64,000 nucleotides of DNA from Cypionkella sp. (GTDB lineage Bacteria > Pseudomonadota > Alphaproteobacteria > Rhodobacterales > Rhodobacteraceae). The stretch's first letter is position 1; each line of letters starts with the position of its first letter. Positions 23,360 through 33,448 of this stretch are shown in pieces. Where the stretch lies: the NCBI RefSeq assembly GCF_030652235.1, contig NZ_JAUSBA010000048.1, forward strand, positions 1 through 64,000, in the 5' to 3' direction. A program made the translations under genes and the position numbers. The notes beneath the pieces are model-generated. The model saw nothing but the letters and a program-made list of their open reading frames with translations. It ran no database searches and was not told where the DNA came from.

Positions 23360-24483
23360 TCCGCCCCGTCGCCTTGACCGCCGCCTTGCTTTTGATGTGG
23401 TCCGCCTCGGCGGCGTCGTCCGGCGTGGCCGAAGATGCGGCTGAGGCGAGTGCAGAATTGCAGCAGGCGGTGGCCGCTTTACAGGCGGCAGAGGGCGCGA
23501 AGGATCGGGTTGCGGCGCTGACCCAAACCATCAAAGCCTATGAGGAAGGTCTGGCGGCCCTGCGCGAAGCCTTGCGGCAGGCAGAGTTGCGCGAAACCGC
23601 GCTGACGCTGCAATTTCAGACCAAACGCGACCGGATTGCGCAGCTGTTGGGCGTGCTTTCCCGCATTGATGCCGAGCCGGGGCCACTGCTGCTGTTGCAC
23701 CCAACGGGGCCCTTAGGCACCGTGCGGTCTGGCATGATGCTCGCCGATGTCACCCCGGCGTTGCAGGCCGAAGTCAATGATCTGAAGGGCCAATTACAAG
23801 AACTATCCGACCTGCGCCGCTTGCAAAAGGCGGCGGGGGAAACCTTGGGGCAGGGCTTGGCCGCCGCGCAAACGGCGCGATCAGATCTCAGTCAAGCCAT
23901 GTCAGACCGCACCAAATTGCCGAAACGCTTCACGGAAGACCCCGACGTGCTGCGGGGCCTTTTGGAATCGGCGGATACGCTGGAAGCCTTCGCGGCGGGG
24001 CTTGCCTTGGATGACACGGGCAATGCCAGCTTTGCCGATCAGCAGGGCAAACTCGATCTGCCGGCGCTGGGCACTTTGCTTTTGAGAACCGATGAGACCG
24101 ATATGCGCGGCGTCACCCGCCCCGGTATGACTCTTGCCACAAGGCCCGCAGCCTTGGTCACCAGCCCCTGGGCCGCAACCATCCGCTATCGTGGGCCGCT
24201 GCTCGACTACGGAAACGTGATGATCATTGAACCCGGTGGCGGCTATCTTATGGTATTGGGCGGGTTAGATCAGGTGTATGGCGAAGTCGGCGAAGTGATC
24301 CCAAAAGGTGCGGCACTGGGCCTGATGGGCGGCGCAGCGGCAGGATCTGGCGATCTTCTGGCGCCATCGACAGAAGGCAGTGGCGGACGCGAGACGGAAA
24401 CGCTTTACATAGAGTTGAGGCAAGGTGCGAAACCAGTGGACCCAATGCAGTGGTTCGCGGCAACCGCCAAAGCAGAGGAATAG
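23356..24483 (+). CDS. EnvC-like murein hydrolase activator with degenerate LytM domain
   Basis: A periplasmic coiled-coil protein with a C-terminal LytM (M23-like) domain. Signal peptide: residues 1-20 (RPVALTAALLLMWSASAA). A coiled coil spans about 25-230 (ALQAAEGAKDRVAALTQTI). The LytM fold lies at about 270-365, with YGNVMIIEPGGGYLMVLGGL where an active enzyme would have an Asp-His-Gly strand and a Tyr-Ala-His turn. The zinc-binding His residues are missing, as in EnvC-type activators that switch on amidases rather than cut peptidoglycan. It lies between gpmI and ctpA, a common alphaproteobacterial arrangement. The ATG overlaps the gpmI stop. Confidence 0.85.
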   Translation: MIRPVALTAALLLMWSASAASSGVAEDAAEASAELQQAVAALQAAEGAKDRVAALTQTIKAYEEGLAALREALRQAELRETALTLQFQTKRDRIAQLLGVLSRIDAEPGPLLLLHPTGPLGTVRSGMMLADVTPALQAEVNDLKGQLQELSDLRRLQKAAGETLGQGLAAAQTARSDLSQAMSDRTKLPKRFTEDPDVLRGLLESADTLEAFAAGLALDDTGNASFADQQGKLDLPALGTLLLRTDETDMRGVTRPGMTLATRPAALVTSPWAATIRYRGPLLDYGNVMIIEPGGGYLMVLGGLDQVYGEVGEVIPKGAALGLMGGAAAGSGDLLAPSTEGSGGRETETLYIELRQGAKPVDPMQWFAATAKAEE

Positions 24484-24492
24484 GACGAGCCG

Positions 24493-25839
24493 ATGAAGAA
24501 GATGATTATCGCGGCACTGTGCGGCTCGATTGCAGGCGGCGTTATTACAACGCAGGTGGCGGGCCCGTTGATCGCGCAGGATGCGACGAAAAACGCCTCG
24601 GTCTATGAACAGCTTGACCTGTTCGGCGATGTGTTTGAACGCATCCGCGCGCAATATGTCGAGGATGTCGACAGCAAAAAGCTGGTTGAGGCCGCGATCA
24701 ACGGCATGCTCACCTCGCTGGACCCACATTCCAGCTACATGGACGCCAAATCCTTTGATGACATGAACACCCAAACCCGCGGCGAGTTCGGCGGTTTGGG
24801 CATCGAAGTGACGATGGAAGAAGGCTATATCAAAGTCGTCTCCCCGATGGATGGCACGCCTGCCGATAAAGCCGGCATCAAGCCGGGTGATTTCATCACC
24901 ACGGTCGATGGTGAAGCGGTGCAGGGTCTGACGCTGGATGCGGCGGTGGACAAGATGCGCGGCCCGATTGGCTCGGAAATCGTGATCACCGTGGTGCGTG
25001 AAGGTGTGAAAGAGCCGTTCGATGTCTCGATCATCCGTGACACCATCAAAGTGGCGGCGGTGAAAGCCCGGCTGGTCGGCAATATCGGCGTGCTGCGGGT
25101 GTCTTCGTTCAACGATCAAACCTATCCGGGCATCCAAGATGGCATCAAGAAGCTGACCGAAGAAGCGGGCGGCGCGGACAAGCTGAAAGGCTTCGTGATT
25201 GATCTGCGCAACAACCCCGGTGGTTTGCTGAAACAGGCGATTCTAAGCTCGGACGCGTTCCTGAATGAAGGCGAGATCGTCTCGACAAGGGGCCGCAATG
25301 CAGAAGACAGCTCGCGTGAGAATGCGACACCGGGCGATCTGGCCGATGGCAAGCCGATTGTGGTGCTGATCAACGGTGGCTCGGCGTCGGCTTCGGAAAT
25401 CGTCGCAGGCGCATTGCAAGATCACCGCCGCGCGATTGTGGTGGGGACCAAAAGCTTTGGCAAAGGTTCGGTGCAAACCCTGATCCCGCTGAAGGGTGAG
25501 GGTGCGATGCGGCTGACCACGGCGCGGTATTACACACCGTCGGGGCGTTCGATCCAATCGTTGGGTGTGATGCCGGATATCGTGGTGAACCAACCGGTCG
25601 TCGATCCAGCGGCAGAAGGCACCGAGGCAAAAGCGGCCGAGGATCAAACCAAGCAGCGCACAGAAGCCAGCTTGCGCGGGGCGATCACCAATGACTCGAT
25701 GAGCGAGGACGAGAAAAAACTGCTTGAAGACGAGCGGGCGCGCACCGAAGAAGCCGCCAAACTGCGCGATGAAGATTATCAGCTGGCCTATGCGGTGGAT
25801 ATTCTGCGCGGCTTGAACGCTGTGGCGACCAAGCCGTAA
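24493..25839 (+). CDS. ctpA: Carboxyl-terminal processing protease (S41 family)
   Basis: Periplasmic serine protease, 448 aa. The hydrophobic N-terminus ([20 protein letters not shown]) is a signal or anchor. The PDZ domain lies at about 95-180 ([36 protein letters not shown]). The S41 catalytic domain carries the Ser of [14 protein letters not shown] and the Lys of [12 protein letters not shown], with [10 protein letters not shown] before them. The C-terminal 60 residues are charged and probably helical. The EnvC-like neighbour ends nine bases upstream, and a strong terminator follows. CtpA-type proteases commonly trim cell-wall enzymes, which fits the neighbour. Confidence 0.95.
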   Translation: MKKMIIAALCGSIAGGVITTQVAGPLIAQDATKNASVYEQLDLFGDVFERIRAQYVEDVDSKKLVEAAINGMLTSLDPHSSYMDAKSFDDMNTQTRGEFGGLGIEVTMEEGYIKVVSPMDGTPADKAGIKPGDFITTVDGEAVQGLTLDAAVDKMRGPIGSEIVITVVREGVKEPFDVSIIRDTIKVAAVKARLVGNIGVLRVSSFNDQTYPGIQDGIKKLTEEAGGADKLKGFVIDLRNNPGGLLKQAILSSDAFLNEGEIVSTRGRNAEDSSRENATPGDLADGKPIVVLINGGSASASEIVAGALQDHRRAIVVGTKSFGKGSVQTLIPLKGEGAMRLTTARYYTPSGRSIQSLGVMPDIVVNQPVVDPAAEGTEAKAAEDQTKQRTEASLRGAITNDSMSEDEKKLLEDERARTEEAAKLRDEDYQLAYAVDILRGLNAVATKP

Positions 25840-25855
25840 GTGCAAAGCTAACCAA

Positions 25856-25894
25856 CTGCCGCGCCTTCGATTTGGGGCGCGGCAGTTTTTATTT
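25856..25894 (+). terminator. Intrinsic terminator after ctpA
   Basis: A 10-bp stem CTGCCGCGCC (25856-25865) / GGCGCGGCAG (25876-25885) with a 10-base loop is followed by TTTTTATTT. It begins 16 bases after the ctpA stop and ends only about 10 bases before the rppH start, so rppH may depend on readthrough or on a promoter overlapping the terminator. Confidence 0.95.
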
Positions 25895-25903
25895 GAGGCG
25901 CAT

Positions 25904-26386
25904 ATGACCGTTGATCCCGAAAGCTTGCCCTATCGCCCCTGCGTCGGTGTCGTGTTGATCAACGCCAAGGGCCTGATCTTTGCAGGCCAACGGTTGGACA
26001 ACCCGGTGCCCGCGTGGCAGATGCCACAAGGCGGCATCGACGATGGCGAAAAACCCCGCGCGGCGGCTTTGCGCGAGTTGTGGGAAGAAACCGGCGTCAC
26101 CGCCGATCTGGTGGAATTTGTCGGCAAAACCCACCATTGGGTGACCTATGATTTGCCGCCCGAGCTGTTGGGCAAAGTCTGGGGCGGCAAGTATCGCGGC
26201 CAGCGGCAGAAGTGGTTCCTGTTCCGGTTTCTGGGGACGGATATGCAGGTGAATATCGCCTCGGATCACCCCGAGTTTTCAAAATGGCGTTGGATTGGGG
26301 CCGATGACATGGTCGCCTCTATCGTGCCGTTCAAACGCAAGGTCTACGAAGAAGTGGTGCAGGCGTTTCGGGCACATCTGACTTAA
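25904..26386 (+). CDS. rppH: RNA pyrophosphohydrolase (Nudix)
   Basis: Removes pyrophosphate from 5'-triphosphate mRNA ends, starting RNase E-dependent decay. Length 160 aa is typical. It contains [14 protein letters not shown] and a complete Nudix box, from [12 protein letters not shown] through [10 protein letters not shown], plus [14 protein letters not shown], which marks the RppH branch. The ATG follows GAGG directly after the ctpA terminator. Confidence 0.95.
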   Translation: MTVDPESLPYRPCVGVVLINAKGLIFAGQRLDNPVPAWQMPQGGIDDGEKPRAAALRELWEETGVTADLVEFVGKTHHWVTYDLPPELLGKVWGGKYRGQRQKWFLFRFLGTDMQVNIASDHPEFSKWRWIGADDMVASIVPFKRKVYEEVVQAFRAHLT

Positions 26387-26546
26387 CGTAGGGTACATTC
26401 CTGCGCTGCAAAGTGACGTCACGGGCCATCACACACACTATGTTGTGGAATTTCCCTCAGAAGCTGACGTAAACCACAAATCAGTCCCAGCTGGGAAGGA
26501 TGGATCTGGCACCAACATCGCCGTGTCAGATCACACGCAATCCGGA

Positions 26547-26933
26547 TCAGTTCTGCGGCAAGCCATCGGCCAGATGCACCCAAGCCAACATCTCATCGGT
26601 GTGCACATGGGTTTCGGGCGCGTAAATGCCCGGATCATCCAGCAAAGCTGCATAGAAATGAATTTCACCCGGATATCGATCCGACCGATAGGCCATCTGC
26701 GCACCGCAGGTGGCACAGAAATCACGCCAAACACCGGGCGATGAGGCATAAGTCGCAGGCGCAGCGCCGGTCCATGCCCAAGCGCCATGGGCCACCCCAA
26801 AGAACGAGGTGAACGCCGAAGAACACGCCCGCCGACAGCTTTCGCAATGGCAATGGCTTTGCCACAAAGGTGCAGCCGTGCAGCGAAACCGCGTGGCACC
26901 ACACAGGCAATGGCCGGAAACCGGTGGGGTCAT
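26547..26933 (-). CDS. GFA (glutathione-dependent formaldehyde-activating) family protein
   Basis: A small zinc-binding protein of the GFA/CENP-V fold, 128 aa. The Cys motifs CLCGATRF, CHCESCRR and FCATCGAQM (a CxC, CxxC, CxxC set) are visible. Many members have no known substrate despite the family name. ATG 26933 is chosen because AAGGAG stands seven bases upstream; the frame otherwise reaches a TTG at 26954. It is divergent from smc with about 225 bases between. Confidence 0.9.
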   Translation of the reverse strand: MTPPVSGHCLCGATRFRCTAAPLWQSHCHCESCRRACSSAFTSFFGVAHGAWAWTGAAPATYASSPGVWRDFCATCGAQMAYRSDRYPGEIHFYAALLDDPGIYAPETHVHTDEMLAWVHLADGLPQN

Positions 26934-27157
26934 GGCAAGGCTCCTTCCATCCAACTATCGGTACGTCTGCCACATCGGTCAATGTCCACAACCATTGCTC
27001 TTTTAGAAATACTCCCGCCGGAGGCTTCCACATCCCAGCCCGCGCCGCAATATCTTGGGGATAAGCATAGCGCCTCTGCCACATCCTGCGACGATAAGTT
27101 GACTCGCACGCGCGCTGCGTGGATCATACGCCTCCAACGGAATCAGGACACATCCAT

Positions 27158-30100
27158 TTGCGCTTTACCAAGCTGCGGCTGAATGGCTTTAAAAGCTTCG
27201 TGGACCCGACCGATCTGGTCATCCATGACGGTCTGACCGGGGTGGTCGGCCCGAATGGCTGTGGTAAATCCAACCTGCTGGAGGCGATGCGCTGGGTGAT
27301 GGGCGAAAACCGCCCCTCGGCGATGCGCGGTGGCGGGATGGAGGATGTAATTTTCAACGGCGCCGCCACCCGAGGCGCGCGGCATTTCGCCGAAGTGGCT
27401 CTGGTGCTGGACAACTCCGACCGCCTCGCGCCTTCGGGGTTCAATGATGCCGACACGGTAGAGATCACCCGCCGCATCACCCGCGATGCAGGCTCGGCCT
27501 ATAAGCTGAACACCAAGGACGTGCGCGCCCGCGATGTGCAGATGCTGTTTGCCGATGCCTCAACGGGTTCCCACTCCCCTGCTTTGGTCCGCCAAGGACA
27601 GATTTCCGAACTGATCAATGCCAAGCCGAAGGCCCGCCGCCGCATCCTAGAGGAAGCCGCTGGAATCTCGGGCCTTTATGCCCGCAGGCACGAGGCCGAA
27701 CTGAAACTATCGGGTGCGGAAACCAACCTGCTGCGCGTCGATGATGTGCTGGAATCGATGGCGCAGCAGCTGTCGCAACTGATCCGTCAGGCCAAACAAG
27801 CGGCCCGTTACCGCGAAATTGGCGAGGATCTTCGCCGCGCCGAAGGCCAACTGCTATACCGCCGCTGGCGCGAGGCTGAACTCGCCCGTGCCGAGGCGGA
27901 CGGTCTTTTGCGTCAACGCTTGACCCAGGCTGCGGCAGCCGAAGCCGCCGCGCGTCTGGCCGCGAAACAACGCGAAGCCGCCGAGGATGCACTGCCACCT
28001 TTGCGCGACGAACAAGCCATCGCCGCCGCCATCCTGCAACGCCTGATGGTGCAGCGCGACCAGTTGGGCGACCAAGAGGCCCGCGCCCGCGCGATGATCG
28101 AAACCCTGCGGGGCCGCATCGCCGAACTTGACCGCGATGCCGAACGCGAATCCAGCCTGAACCGCGACGCGGGCGAGACGATTGGGCGGCTGGAATGGGA
28201 AATTGAACAGCTGTTGCGCGCCAGTGACGGCCACGAGGATCGGTTGACCGAGGCTTCCGATCTGGCGCGCGAAGCGTCGGCAATTCTGAGCAACCGCGAA
28301 GGTGTTTTGTCGCAGGCCACCGAAGATGCCGCCCGTCTGGCCGCGCGTCACCAGTCGGTGCAGCGGATGCTGGCTGACAGCAAAGCAACGGTGCAAAAGG
28401 CTGAACATGAGGCCGCGCGGGCGGCAGAGGCGGTTCTATCTGCCCAATCCGCACTGGAAACAGCCTCCGAAGGCTTTGAAGCCGCAGAAGAATCGCAAGC
28501 CGCCGCCGCCGAGGCCGCCGAAGCTGCTGAAGACGCCCTGCTGGCCGCCGAAGACGCCCGTGGCGAGGTGCAAGGCCGCGAAGCCGAAGCCCGCGCAGCA
28601 AGGTCCGAGGCCGAAGGCGAGGCTTCTGCCCTGCGCGCTGAAGTTGCGGCGTTGACTCGTTTGGTGCAGCGCGAAGCCCAAGCGGGGCATCAACTGCTCG
28701 ATCTGCTGGTGGTCGAGCCGGGTCTGGAAAAGGCCATTGGTGCGGCTTTGGCCGATGACCTGCGCGCGCCGGAAGTGGGAACGGATAAACGCTCTGGCTG
28801 GGTCGCATTGCCCGATTACGCCCGGTCGCAAAGCCTGCCCATAGGCGTTAAGCCACTGTCAAACCACGTTCAGGCCCCCGGCGTGCTGTCGCGCCGCATG
28901 GCCCAAATTGGCCTCATTAACCGCGCCGACGGCCCGCGCCTGCAAGCCGATCTGCAACCGGGGCAGCGTTTGGTCAGCCGCGAAGGCGACCTCTGGCGCT
29001 GGGATGGCTTCCGCGCCGGGGCCGAAGACGCGCCCTCTGCCGCCGCTTTGCGCTTGCAACAGTTGAACCGCCTGACCGCCTTGAAACGTGATCTGGAGGA
29101 AGTTTCTGCGCGTGCAGAAGGCGCGTCGCAGGCCCATGCCCTGCTGCAATCCCGCCTGGCCGACCTTGCCCGTGCGGACCAGACCGCCCGTGATGCCCGC
29201 CGCGCCGCCGATGCCCGCGTGTCCGAGGCCAACCGCATGGCCGCCCGCACTGAGGCCGATAAATCCATTGCTGGCGGCAAGTTGGACGCCGCCCGCCTGT
29301 CAGTGGATCGCTATGAAGGCGAGGCCTCTGAGGCGCGCGAACGCTTGGAATCCGCGGTGGCCGCCGAGGAAGACCTGCCCGATCTCGACTCGGCCCGCGA
29401 AAGCCTCGAGGCCGCCAAGCTGGCGGTTGAGGCCGCTCGCATCACCATGATGTCGCGGCGCTCGGCGCAGGATGAGGTGCGCCGCGAAGGCGAAGCGCGG
29501 GTGCGCCGCAGGCAGGAAGCGGTGAAGGAACTGTCGGGCTGGAAGCACCGTCTGGACACGGCGGCCAAGCGCATCGCAGAACTCGCCGAGCGCCGCGCCG
29601 AGACGCAAGAGGAGCTGTCAGAGGCCTCTGCCGCCCCCGAAGAAATCGCCATCAAGCGCGAAGAACTCAGCGACGCGATCACCGAAGCCGAAGCCCGGCG
29701 CGCAGTGGCCGCCGATGCTTTGTCTGCCGCCGAAGCCGCCCTGCGCAGCGCCCGCGACACGGAACGCGAAGGCGAGCGGCTGGCAGGCGAAGCCCGCGAA
29801 GCCCGCGCCCGTGCCGAAGCCCGCACCGAAGCCGCCCGCGAAACGGTTGCTTTCGCCGCCGAACGCATCGCCGAAGAACAGGGCGCGACACCTGATCAAC
29901 TTCTCGACACGCTGAAAGTTGACCCTGACAAGATGCCGGATGCCGAGGTTCTCGACACCGAGGTGCAACGCCTGAAGCGGCAACGTGAGGCTTTGGGCGC
30001 GGTCAACCTGCGCGCCGAAGAAGATGCCAAGACGGTTTCCGATGAATACGACGCGCTGGCGCAGGAAAAAATCGACCTTGAAGAAGCGATCAAAAAACTG

Positions 30101-30613
30101 CGATCCGGCATCGCGGGCCTGAACCGCGAGGGCCGCGAACGCCTGCTGACCGCGTTTGAACAGGTTAACGCCAACTTCGCGACTTTGTTCACCCATCTGT
30201 TCAACGGTGGCGAGGCGCGGCTGGTTCTGGTCGAATCCGATGACCCGCTGGAAGCCGGGCTAGAGATCATGTGCCAACCGCCGGGCAAGAAGCTGGCGAC
30301 GCTATCTCTGCTGTCGGGTGGCGAGCAAACCCTGACCGCGCTGGCGCTGATTTTCGGCGTGTTTCTCGCCAATCCCGCGCCGATTTGCGTGCTGGATGAA
30401 GTTGACGCGCCGTTGGATGACGCCAACGTCACCCGGTTCTGCGATCTGCTGGATGAGATGACCCGCCGCACCGAAACCCGCTTTTTGATCATCACCCATC
30501 ATGCGGTGACGATGGCGCGGATGGATCGCTTGTTTGGCGTTACCATGGCAGAACAAGGCGTTAGCCAGTTGGTCTCGGTTGACCTGAAACGTGCCGAAGC
30601 ACTGGTCGCCTGA
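27158..30613 (+). CDS. smc: Chromosome segregation protein SMC
   Basis: Structural maintenance of chromosomes ATPase, about 1151 aa, forming the condensin-like complex with ScpAB. Walker A GVVGPNGCGKSN near the N-terminus, then very long coiled coil rich in Glu/Ala/Arg; hinge at about 500-620 (ALADDLRAPEVG; GVKPLSNHVQAPGVL); C-terminal signature LLSGGEQTLTALAL and Walker B ICVLDEVDAPLDDANV. The open frame begins at GTG 27119, but family members start at MRFTKLRLNGFKSF, so TTG 27158, preceded by AGGA, is preferred. The stop overlaps the next gene's ATG by one base. Confidence 0.96.
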   Translation: MRFTKLRLNGFKSFVDPTDLVIHDGLTGVVGPNGCGKSNLLEAMRWVMGENRPSAMRGGGMEDVIFNGAATRGARHFAEVALVLDNSDRLAPSGFNDADTVEITRRITRDAGSAYKLNTKDVRARDVQMLFADASTGSHSPALVRQGQISELINAKPKARRRILEEAAGISGLYARRHEAELKLSGAETNLLRVDDVLESMAQQLSQLIRQAKQAARYREIGEDLRRAEGQLLYRRWREAELARAEADGLLRQRLTQAAAAEAAARLAAKQREAAEDALPPLRDEQAIAAAILQRLMVQRDQLGDQEARARAMIETLRGRIAELDRDAERESSLNRDAGETIGRLEWEIEQLLRASDGHEDRLTEASDLAREASAILSNREGVLSQATEDAARLAARHQSVQRMLADSKATVQKAEHEAARAAEAVLSAQSALETASEGFEAAEESQAAAAEAAEAAEDALLAAEDARGEVQGREAEARAARSEAEGEASALRAEVAALTRLVQREAQAGHQLLDLLVVEPGLEKAIGAALADDLRAPEVGTDKRSGWVALPDYARSQSLPIGVKPLSNHVQAPGVLSRRMAQIGLINRADGPRLQADLQPGQRLVSREGDLWRWDGFRAGAEDAPSAAALRLQQLNRLTALKRDLEEVSARAEGASQAHALLQSRLADLARADQTARDARRAADARVSEANRMAARTEADKSIAGGKLDAARLSVDRYEGEASEARERLESAVAAEEDLPDLDSARESLEAAKLAVEAARITMMSRRSAQDEVRREGEARVRRRQEAVKELSGWKHRLDTAAKRIAELAERRAETQEELSEASAAPEEIAIKREELSDAITEAEARRAVAADALSAAEAALRSARDTEREGERLAGEAREARARAEARTEAARETVAFAAERIAEEQGATPDQLLDTLKVDPDKMPDAEVLDTEVQRLKRQREALGAVNLRAEEDAKTVSDEYDALAQEKIDLEEAIKKLRSGIAGLNREGRERLLTAFEQVNANFATLFTHLFNGGEARLVLVESDDPLEAGLEIMCQPPGKKLATLSLLSGGEQTLTALALIFGVFLANPAPICVLDEVDAPLDDANVTRFCDLLDEMTRRTETRFLIITHHAVTMARMDRLFGVTMAEQGVSQLVSVDLKRAEALVA

Positions 30614-30954
30614 TGGAGCACCTTTTGCGCGCAGCCGGATTCACCGGGGTAGAGGCTGTGGGTGGCGTGATTTACGCCCGCAGCGACCCGACTTTTCCCG
30701 AATTTACCGCCACGCAAATTGGTGCCATCTGGCTCTTGGCACAAACTTGGCCGCTGCGTGCAACGCCGGCGCAAATCGCAGACTGGACCGCCCAGCACCC
30801 CGATGCGCCGATGGATATTTCCCAAGGCGAGACCCGGATTACCCTCCGCGCAACCCCAGAAAACCTCGCGCTTTGGGCCGAGCTGACCCGCGCCATGGTC
30901 GCACACTGCGTCGCATGGCGGCGCGAAACCCGCCAGCGCGACGAGGGCATGTAG
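30613..30954 (+). CDS. Hypothetical protein downstream of smc
   Basis: Not recognised. A 113-aa soluble protein beginning MEHLLRAAGFTGVEAVGGVI and ending with a charged helix (VAHCVAWRRETRQRDEGM). No signal peptide or membrane segment. Its ATG overlaps the smc stop by one base, so it is translated with smc, and the conserved-looking codon pattern supports a real gene. A link to chromosome segregation is only positional. Confidence 0.75.
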   Translation: MEHLLRAAGFTGVEAVGGVIYARSDPTFPEFTATQIGAIWLLAQTWPLRATPAQIADWTAQHPDAPMDISQGETRITLRATPENLALWAELTRAMVAHCVAWRRETRQRDEGM

Positions 30955-30963
30955 CGCCAAAGG

Positions 30964-31500
30964 TTAACGCATCACCTGCAAACGATCACTCAAACCCACT
31001 TCACCATCGACCTCAACCGAGCACAAAATTCCGCGCAACCGCAGCAGTGGGTTGGCCCGCACCCAAGTGTAGGCAGCCGTGCCGTAGCGCACCTTCCACT
31101 TCGCGCAGGAATCGTTCCACACATCCGAGACCCGCAGCACCGCCGTGCCCACTTGGATCAGCGTGCCAACCGGAAGATTGGCCTCTGACATCTCCAGATC
31201 CGCCACAATCGGATCGCCGGGATGCGGCTGGTTGCGATCCCGCCAGACCAGATCCATCACCCGGCTTTGCAGGATCGAGACCTGAATCCGCGGATCGGGG
31301 CTGCCATCCGCCAGCCGCATCCAAGGCGTCGTTGTCCAACGCTCGCCCGGAATGCCTTGGGCTTTGGTCATGCTGATTTGCGCGGGGAACACCCTTTGAC
31401 CAAGCGCTGGCCGCAGGCAAAGTCCACGAATCGGGGCATCGGTCTTCGGCGCTGCTTGCACATGCGGCAGGGCATCCTGCAATTCGGCCAAAGTGATCAT
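30964..31500 (-). CDS. MOSC-domain-like protein
   Basis: A 178-aa protein resembling the MOSC (molybdenum-cofactor sulfurase C-terminal) domain: VSILQSRVMDLVWRDRNQ, SEANLPVGTLIQVGTAVLRV, then the conserved-Cys region NDSCAKWKVRYG and LRLRGILCSVEVDGEVGLSD. MOSC proteins move sulfur or act with molybdenum cofactor; the exact role is unclear. ATG 31500 is chosen because GGAG stands six bases upstream; the frame extends to 31578. It converges with the smc operon, with nine bases between stops, and diverges from the next gene. Confidence 0.75.
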   Translation of the reverse strand: MITLAELQDALPHVQAAPKTDAPIRGLCLRPALGQRVFPAQISMTKAQGIPGERWTTTPWMRLADGSPDPRIQVSILQSRVMDLVWRDRNQPHPGDPIVADLEMSEANLPVGTLIQVGTAVLRVSDVWNDSCAKWKVRYGTAAYTWVRANPLLRLRGILCSVEVDGEVGLSDRLQVMR

Positions 31501-31676
31501 GCGATGCTCCATATTCCGCGCCCTTGAAACAACGATTCTAGGGCCATTTCCTTTCGGCCATGTCACCATTCGCGACATTTTCGCAACGTGTGCGGGGCAT
31601 TTCGTTATCGCGTTCTCAGCGTGTCACAAAATTAAGCAGTTCGCGGGCAATCTTAACAGCAACGGTGGAGGCGAAG

Positions 31677-32027
31677 ATGCTGGAATTCTTGCCACAAGAC
31701 ATTCGCGACGGTTTGGATGCAGCCCGCAAACGCGAATCGTCGCGCAAATCGCGGCTGCGCGTGCAGGTGGGTGAGGCGGTTTTTCCGGTGATCCGCTGTT
31801 GGCACGACGGTTTCGCCTTGGATGCAGCCCTCACCCCCCACCTGCGCGGTCTGGTCGATGTCTACGATGGCTCGCGGCATGTTTTTCAATGCCTGATCGT
31901 GGCTTCACTGGTCGAAAATGGTGATTTAATCTGCGATTTCAAACGGATGACCTTGGTGTCTGACCGCGCTGCGCTGGATTACTACCGCGATGAAAACGCC
32001 CCGGTGGCACTGCTGCCCAGAGCCTGA
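31677..32027 (+). CDS. Hypothetical protein with possible PilZ-like beta-barrel
   Basis: A 116-aa protein. After a helical N-terminus (MLEFLPQDIRDGLDAARKR) comes a basic stretch SSRKSRLRVQVGEAVFPVIR, then strands LRGLVDVYDGSRHVFQCLIV and GDLICDFKRMT. The Arg-rich entry and beta pattern resemble a PilZ-like domain, but the c-di-GMP RxxxR and DxSxxG motifs are not clear, so no ligand is claimed. GGAGG upstream fixes ATG 31677; the longer open frame from 31560 is untranslated leader. A divergent promoter region of 176 bases separates it from the MOSC gene. Confidence 0.75.
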   Translation: MLEFLPQDIRDGLDAARKRESSRKSRLRVQVGEAVFPVIRCWHDGFALDAALTPHLRGLVDVYDGSRHVFQCLIVASLVENGDLICDFKRMTLVSDRAALDYYRDENAPVALLPRA

Positions 32028-32072
32028 GTTGGGTGTGGCGCCCCCGCCACCCCCCTTTGCGTAACGCCGCCG

Positions 32073-33242
32073 CTATTGCAGATCGGCAAAGGCAGCTTGC
32101 AGCCGCTGCACCGCCTCAACCACCACCGCGCGCGGCGTGGCAAGGTTAAAGCGCAGGAAGGACTCGCCGCCGGCACCGAAGGGCGTGCCATGATTGCTGG
32201 CGATTTTCGCCTGTTTCTGCACCCGATCAATGAATTCAGATTGCGCCATGCCGGTGCCGGCAAAATCCACCCAAGCCAGATAGGTCGCCTCTAGCGGCAT
32301 CGAATTCAAGCCGGGAATCTGGTTAATGCCCGCGTTGAAAATCTTGGCATTGCCGTCAAGGTAAGCACAAAGCTGGTCCACCCAAGCCGCACCCTCGGCC
32401 GAGTAAGCTGCCGTCGCCATGAACATGCCAAACGAGTTCGGCGAGATCCCCATCGCGTTCATCCGTTCAGCAAAGCGTGCGCGCAGTTTGGGATCGGCGA
32501 TGATCACATTGCCAGAATGTGCGCCTGCGATGTTAAAGGTCTTGGTGGTGGCGGTCATCATGACCAAACGTTCGGAAATCCCCGGTATCGCTGTCATCAC
32601 CGTATGCTTCTGCCCCGGCATCACAAGATCATGATGAATCTCATCCGACACCAACAACAACTTGTGGCGCGTGCAGAAATCCGCCACGCCCTGCAACTCG
32701 GCATGCGTCCAAACCCGGCCGCCCGGATTGTGCGGCGAGCACAGGATCAGCATGGTCTCGTTGCCGGTCATCTGGGCATCCCAGGCCGTGAAATCCATTT
32801 CGTAACGCCCGTTCACATTAGCGAGCTTGCATTCAACCACCTGCCGCCCCGCGCCTTTGATCACCCGCGCGAAGGCGTGATAAATCGGGGTGAACAGCAC
32901 CACGCCGTCGCCTGGTTTGGTAAAGGCATCGACGCACATCGCGGTGCCGTTCACCAAGCCGTGCGTGGTGAAAATCTGATCCCGCTCCACCGACCAACCG
33001 TGCCGGGTCTGCATCCACCAGCGAACAGCGTCCAGATAGGCGGCGTCATCGCCGTAATATCCGTAGACGCCATGCGCAATCATGCCTTCGAGGGCCGCTT
33101 GCACGCAGGTCGGTGGGCGGAAGTCCATATCCGCCACCCACATGGCGATGCCGTCCTTGGCCGGCACGCCATAGAAGGCCTCCATCGAATCCCATTTGAC
33201 AGAATGGGTTCCAAAGCGATTGATTGGGGTGTCGAAGGTCAT
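32073..33242 (-). CDS. MalY/PatB-type PLP-dependent aminotransferase (cystathionine beta-lyase-like)
   Basis: Fold-type I PLP enzyme, 389 aa. Features: MWVADMDFRPP near residue 35, YGYYGDD, LCSPHNPGGRVW (168-178), VSDEIHHDL with D200, and the PLP lysine K234 in TATTKTFNIAG. These match MalY/PatB C-S lyases, which split cystathionine or cysteine conjugates to release a thiol, ammonia and pyruvate. It is transcribed away from the deformylase cluster. The 206-base spacer upstream (33243-33448) is AT-rich and likely holds divergent promoters. Confidence 0.92.
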   Translation of the reverse strand: MTFDTPINRFGTHSVKWDSMEAFYGVPAKDGIAMWVADMDFRPPTCVQAALEGMIAHGVYGYYGDDAAYLDAVRWWMQTRHGWSVERDQIFTTHGLVNGTAMCVDAFTKPGDGVVLFTPIYHAFARVIKGAGRQVVECKLANVNGRYEMDFTAWDAQMTGNETMLILCSPHNPGGRVWTHAELQGVADFCTRHKLLLVSDEIHHDLVMPGQKHTVMTAIPGISERLVMMTATTKTFNIAGAHSGNVIIADPKLRARFAERMNAMGISPNSFGMFMATAAYSAEGAAWVDQLCAYLDGNAKIFNAGINQIPGLNSMPLEATYLAWVDFAGTGMAQSEFIDRVQKQAKIASNHGTPFGAGGESFLRFNLATPRAVVVEAVQRLQAAFADLQ

Positions 33243-33448
33243 GGCTATCCTGCTGCGTTTCGGTATTTCGTTCTAGTTAAATTAAACTTATCAGAAAATC
33301 ATCCCTACTTATGCTTATAAATCAGAACTATGTGCCGATTACCCATAATTTACTGGGAAAAACGACTATTGTTGAAGCTTGAGGGTCATTTTCAATGAAT
33401 CCCCGCCACCCTCTTGCACGATTTGCCCCCGCGCCGTAAATCCCAAAG

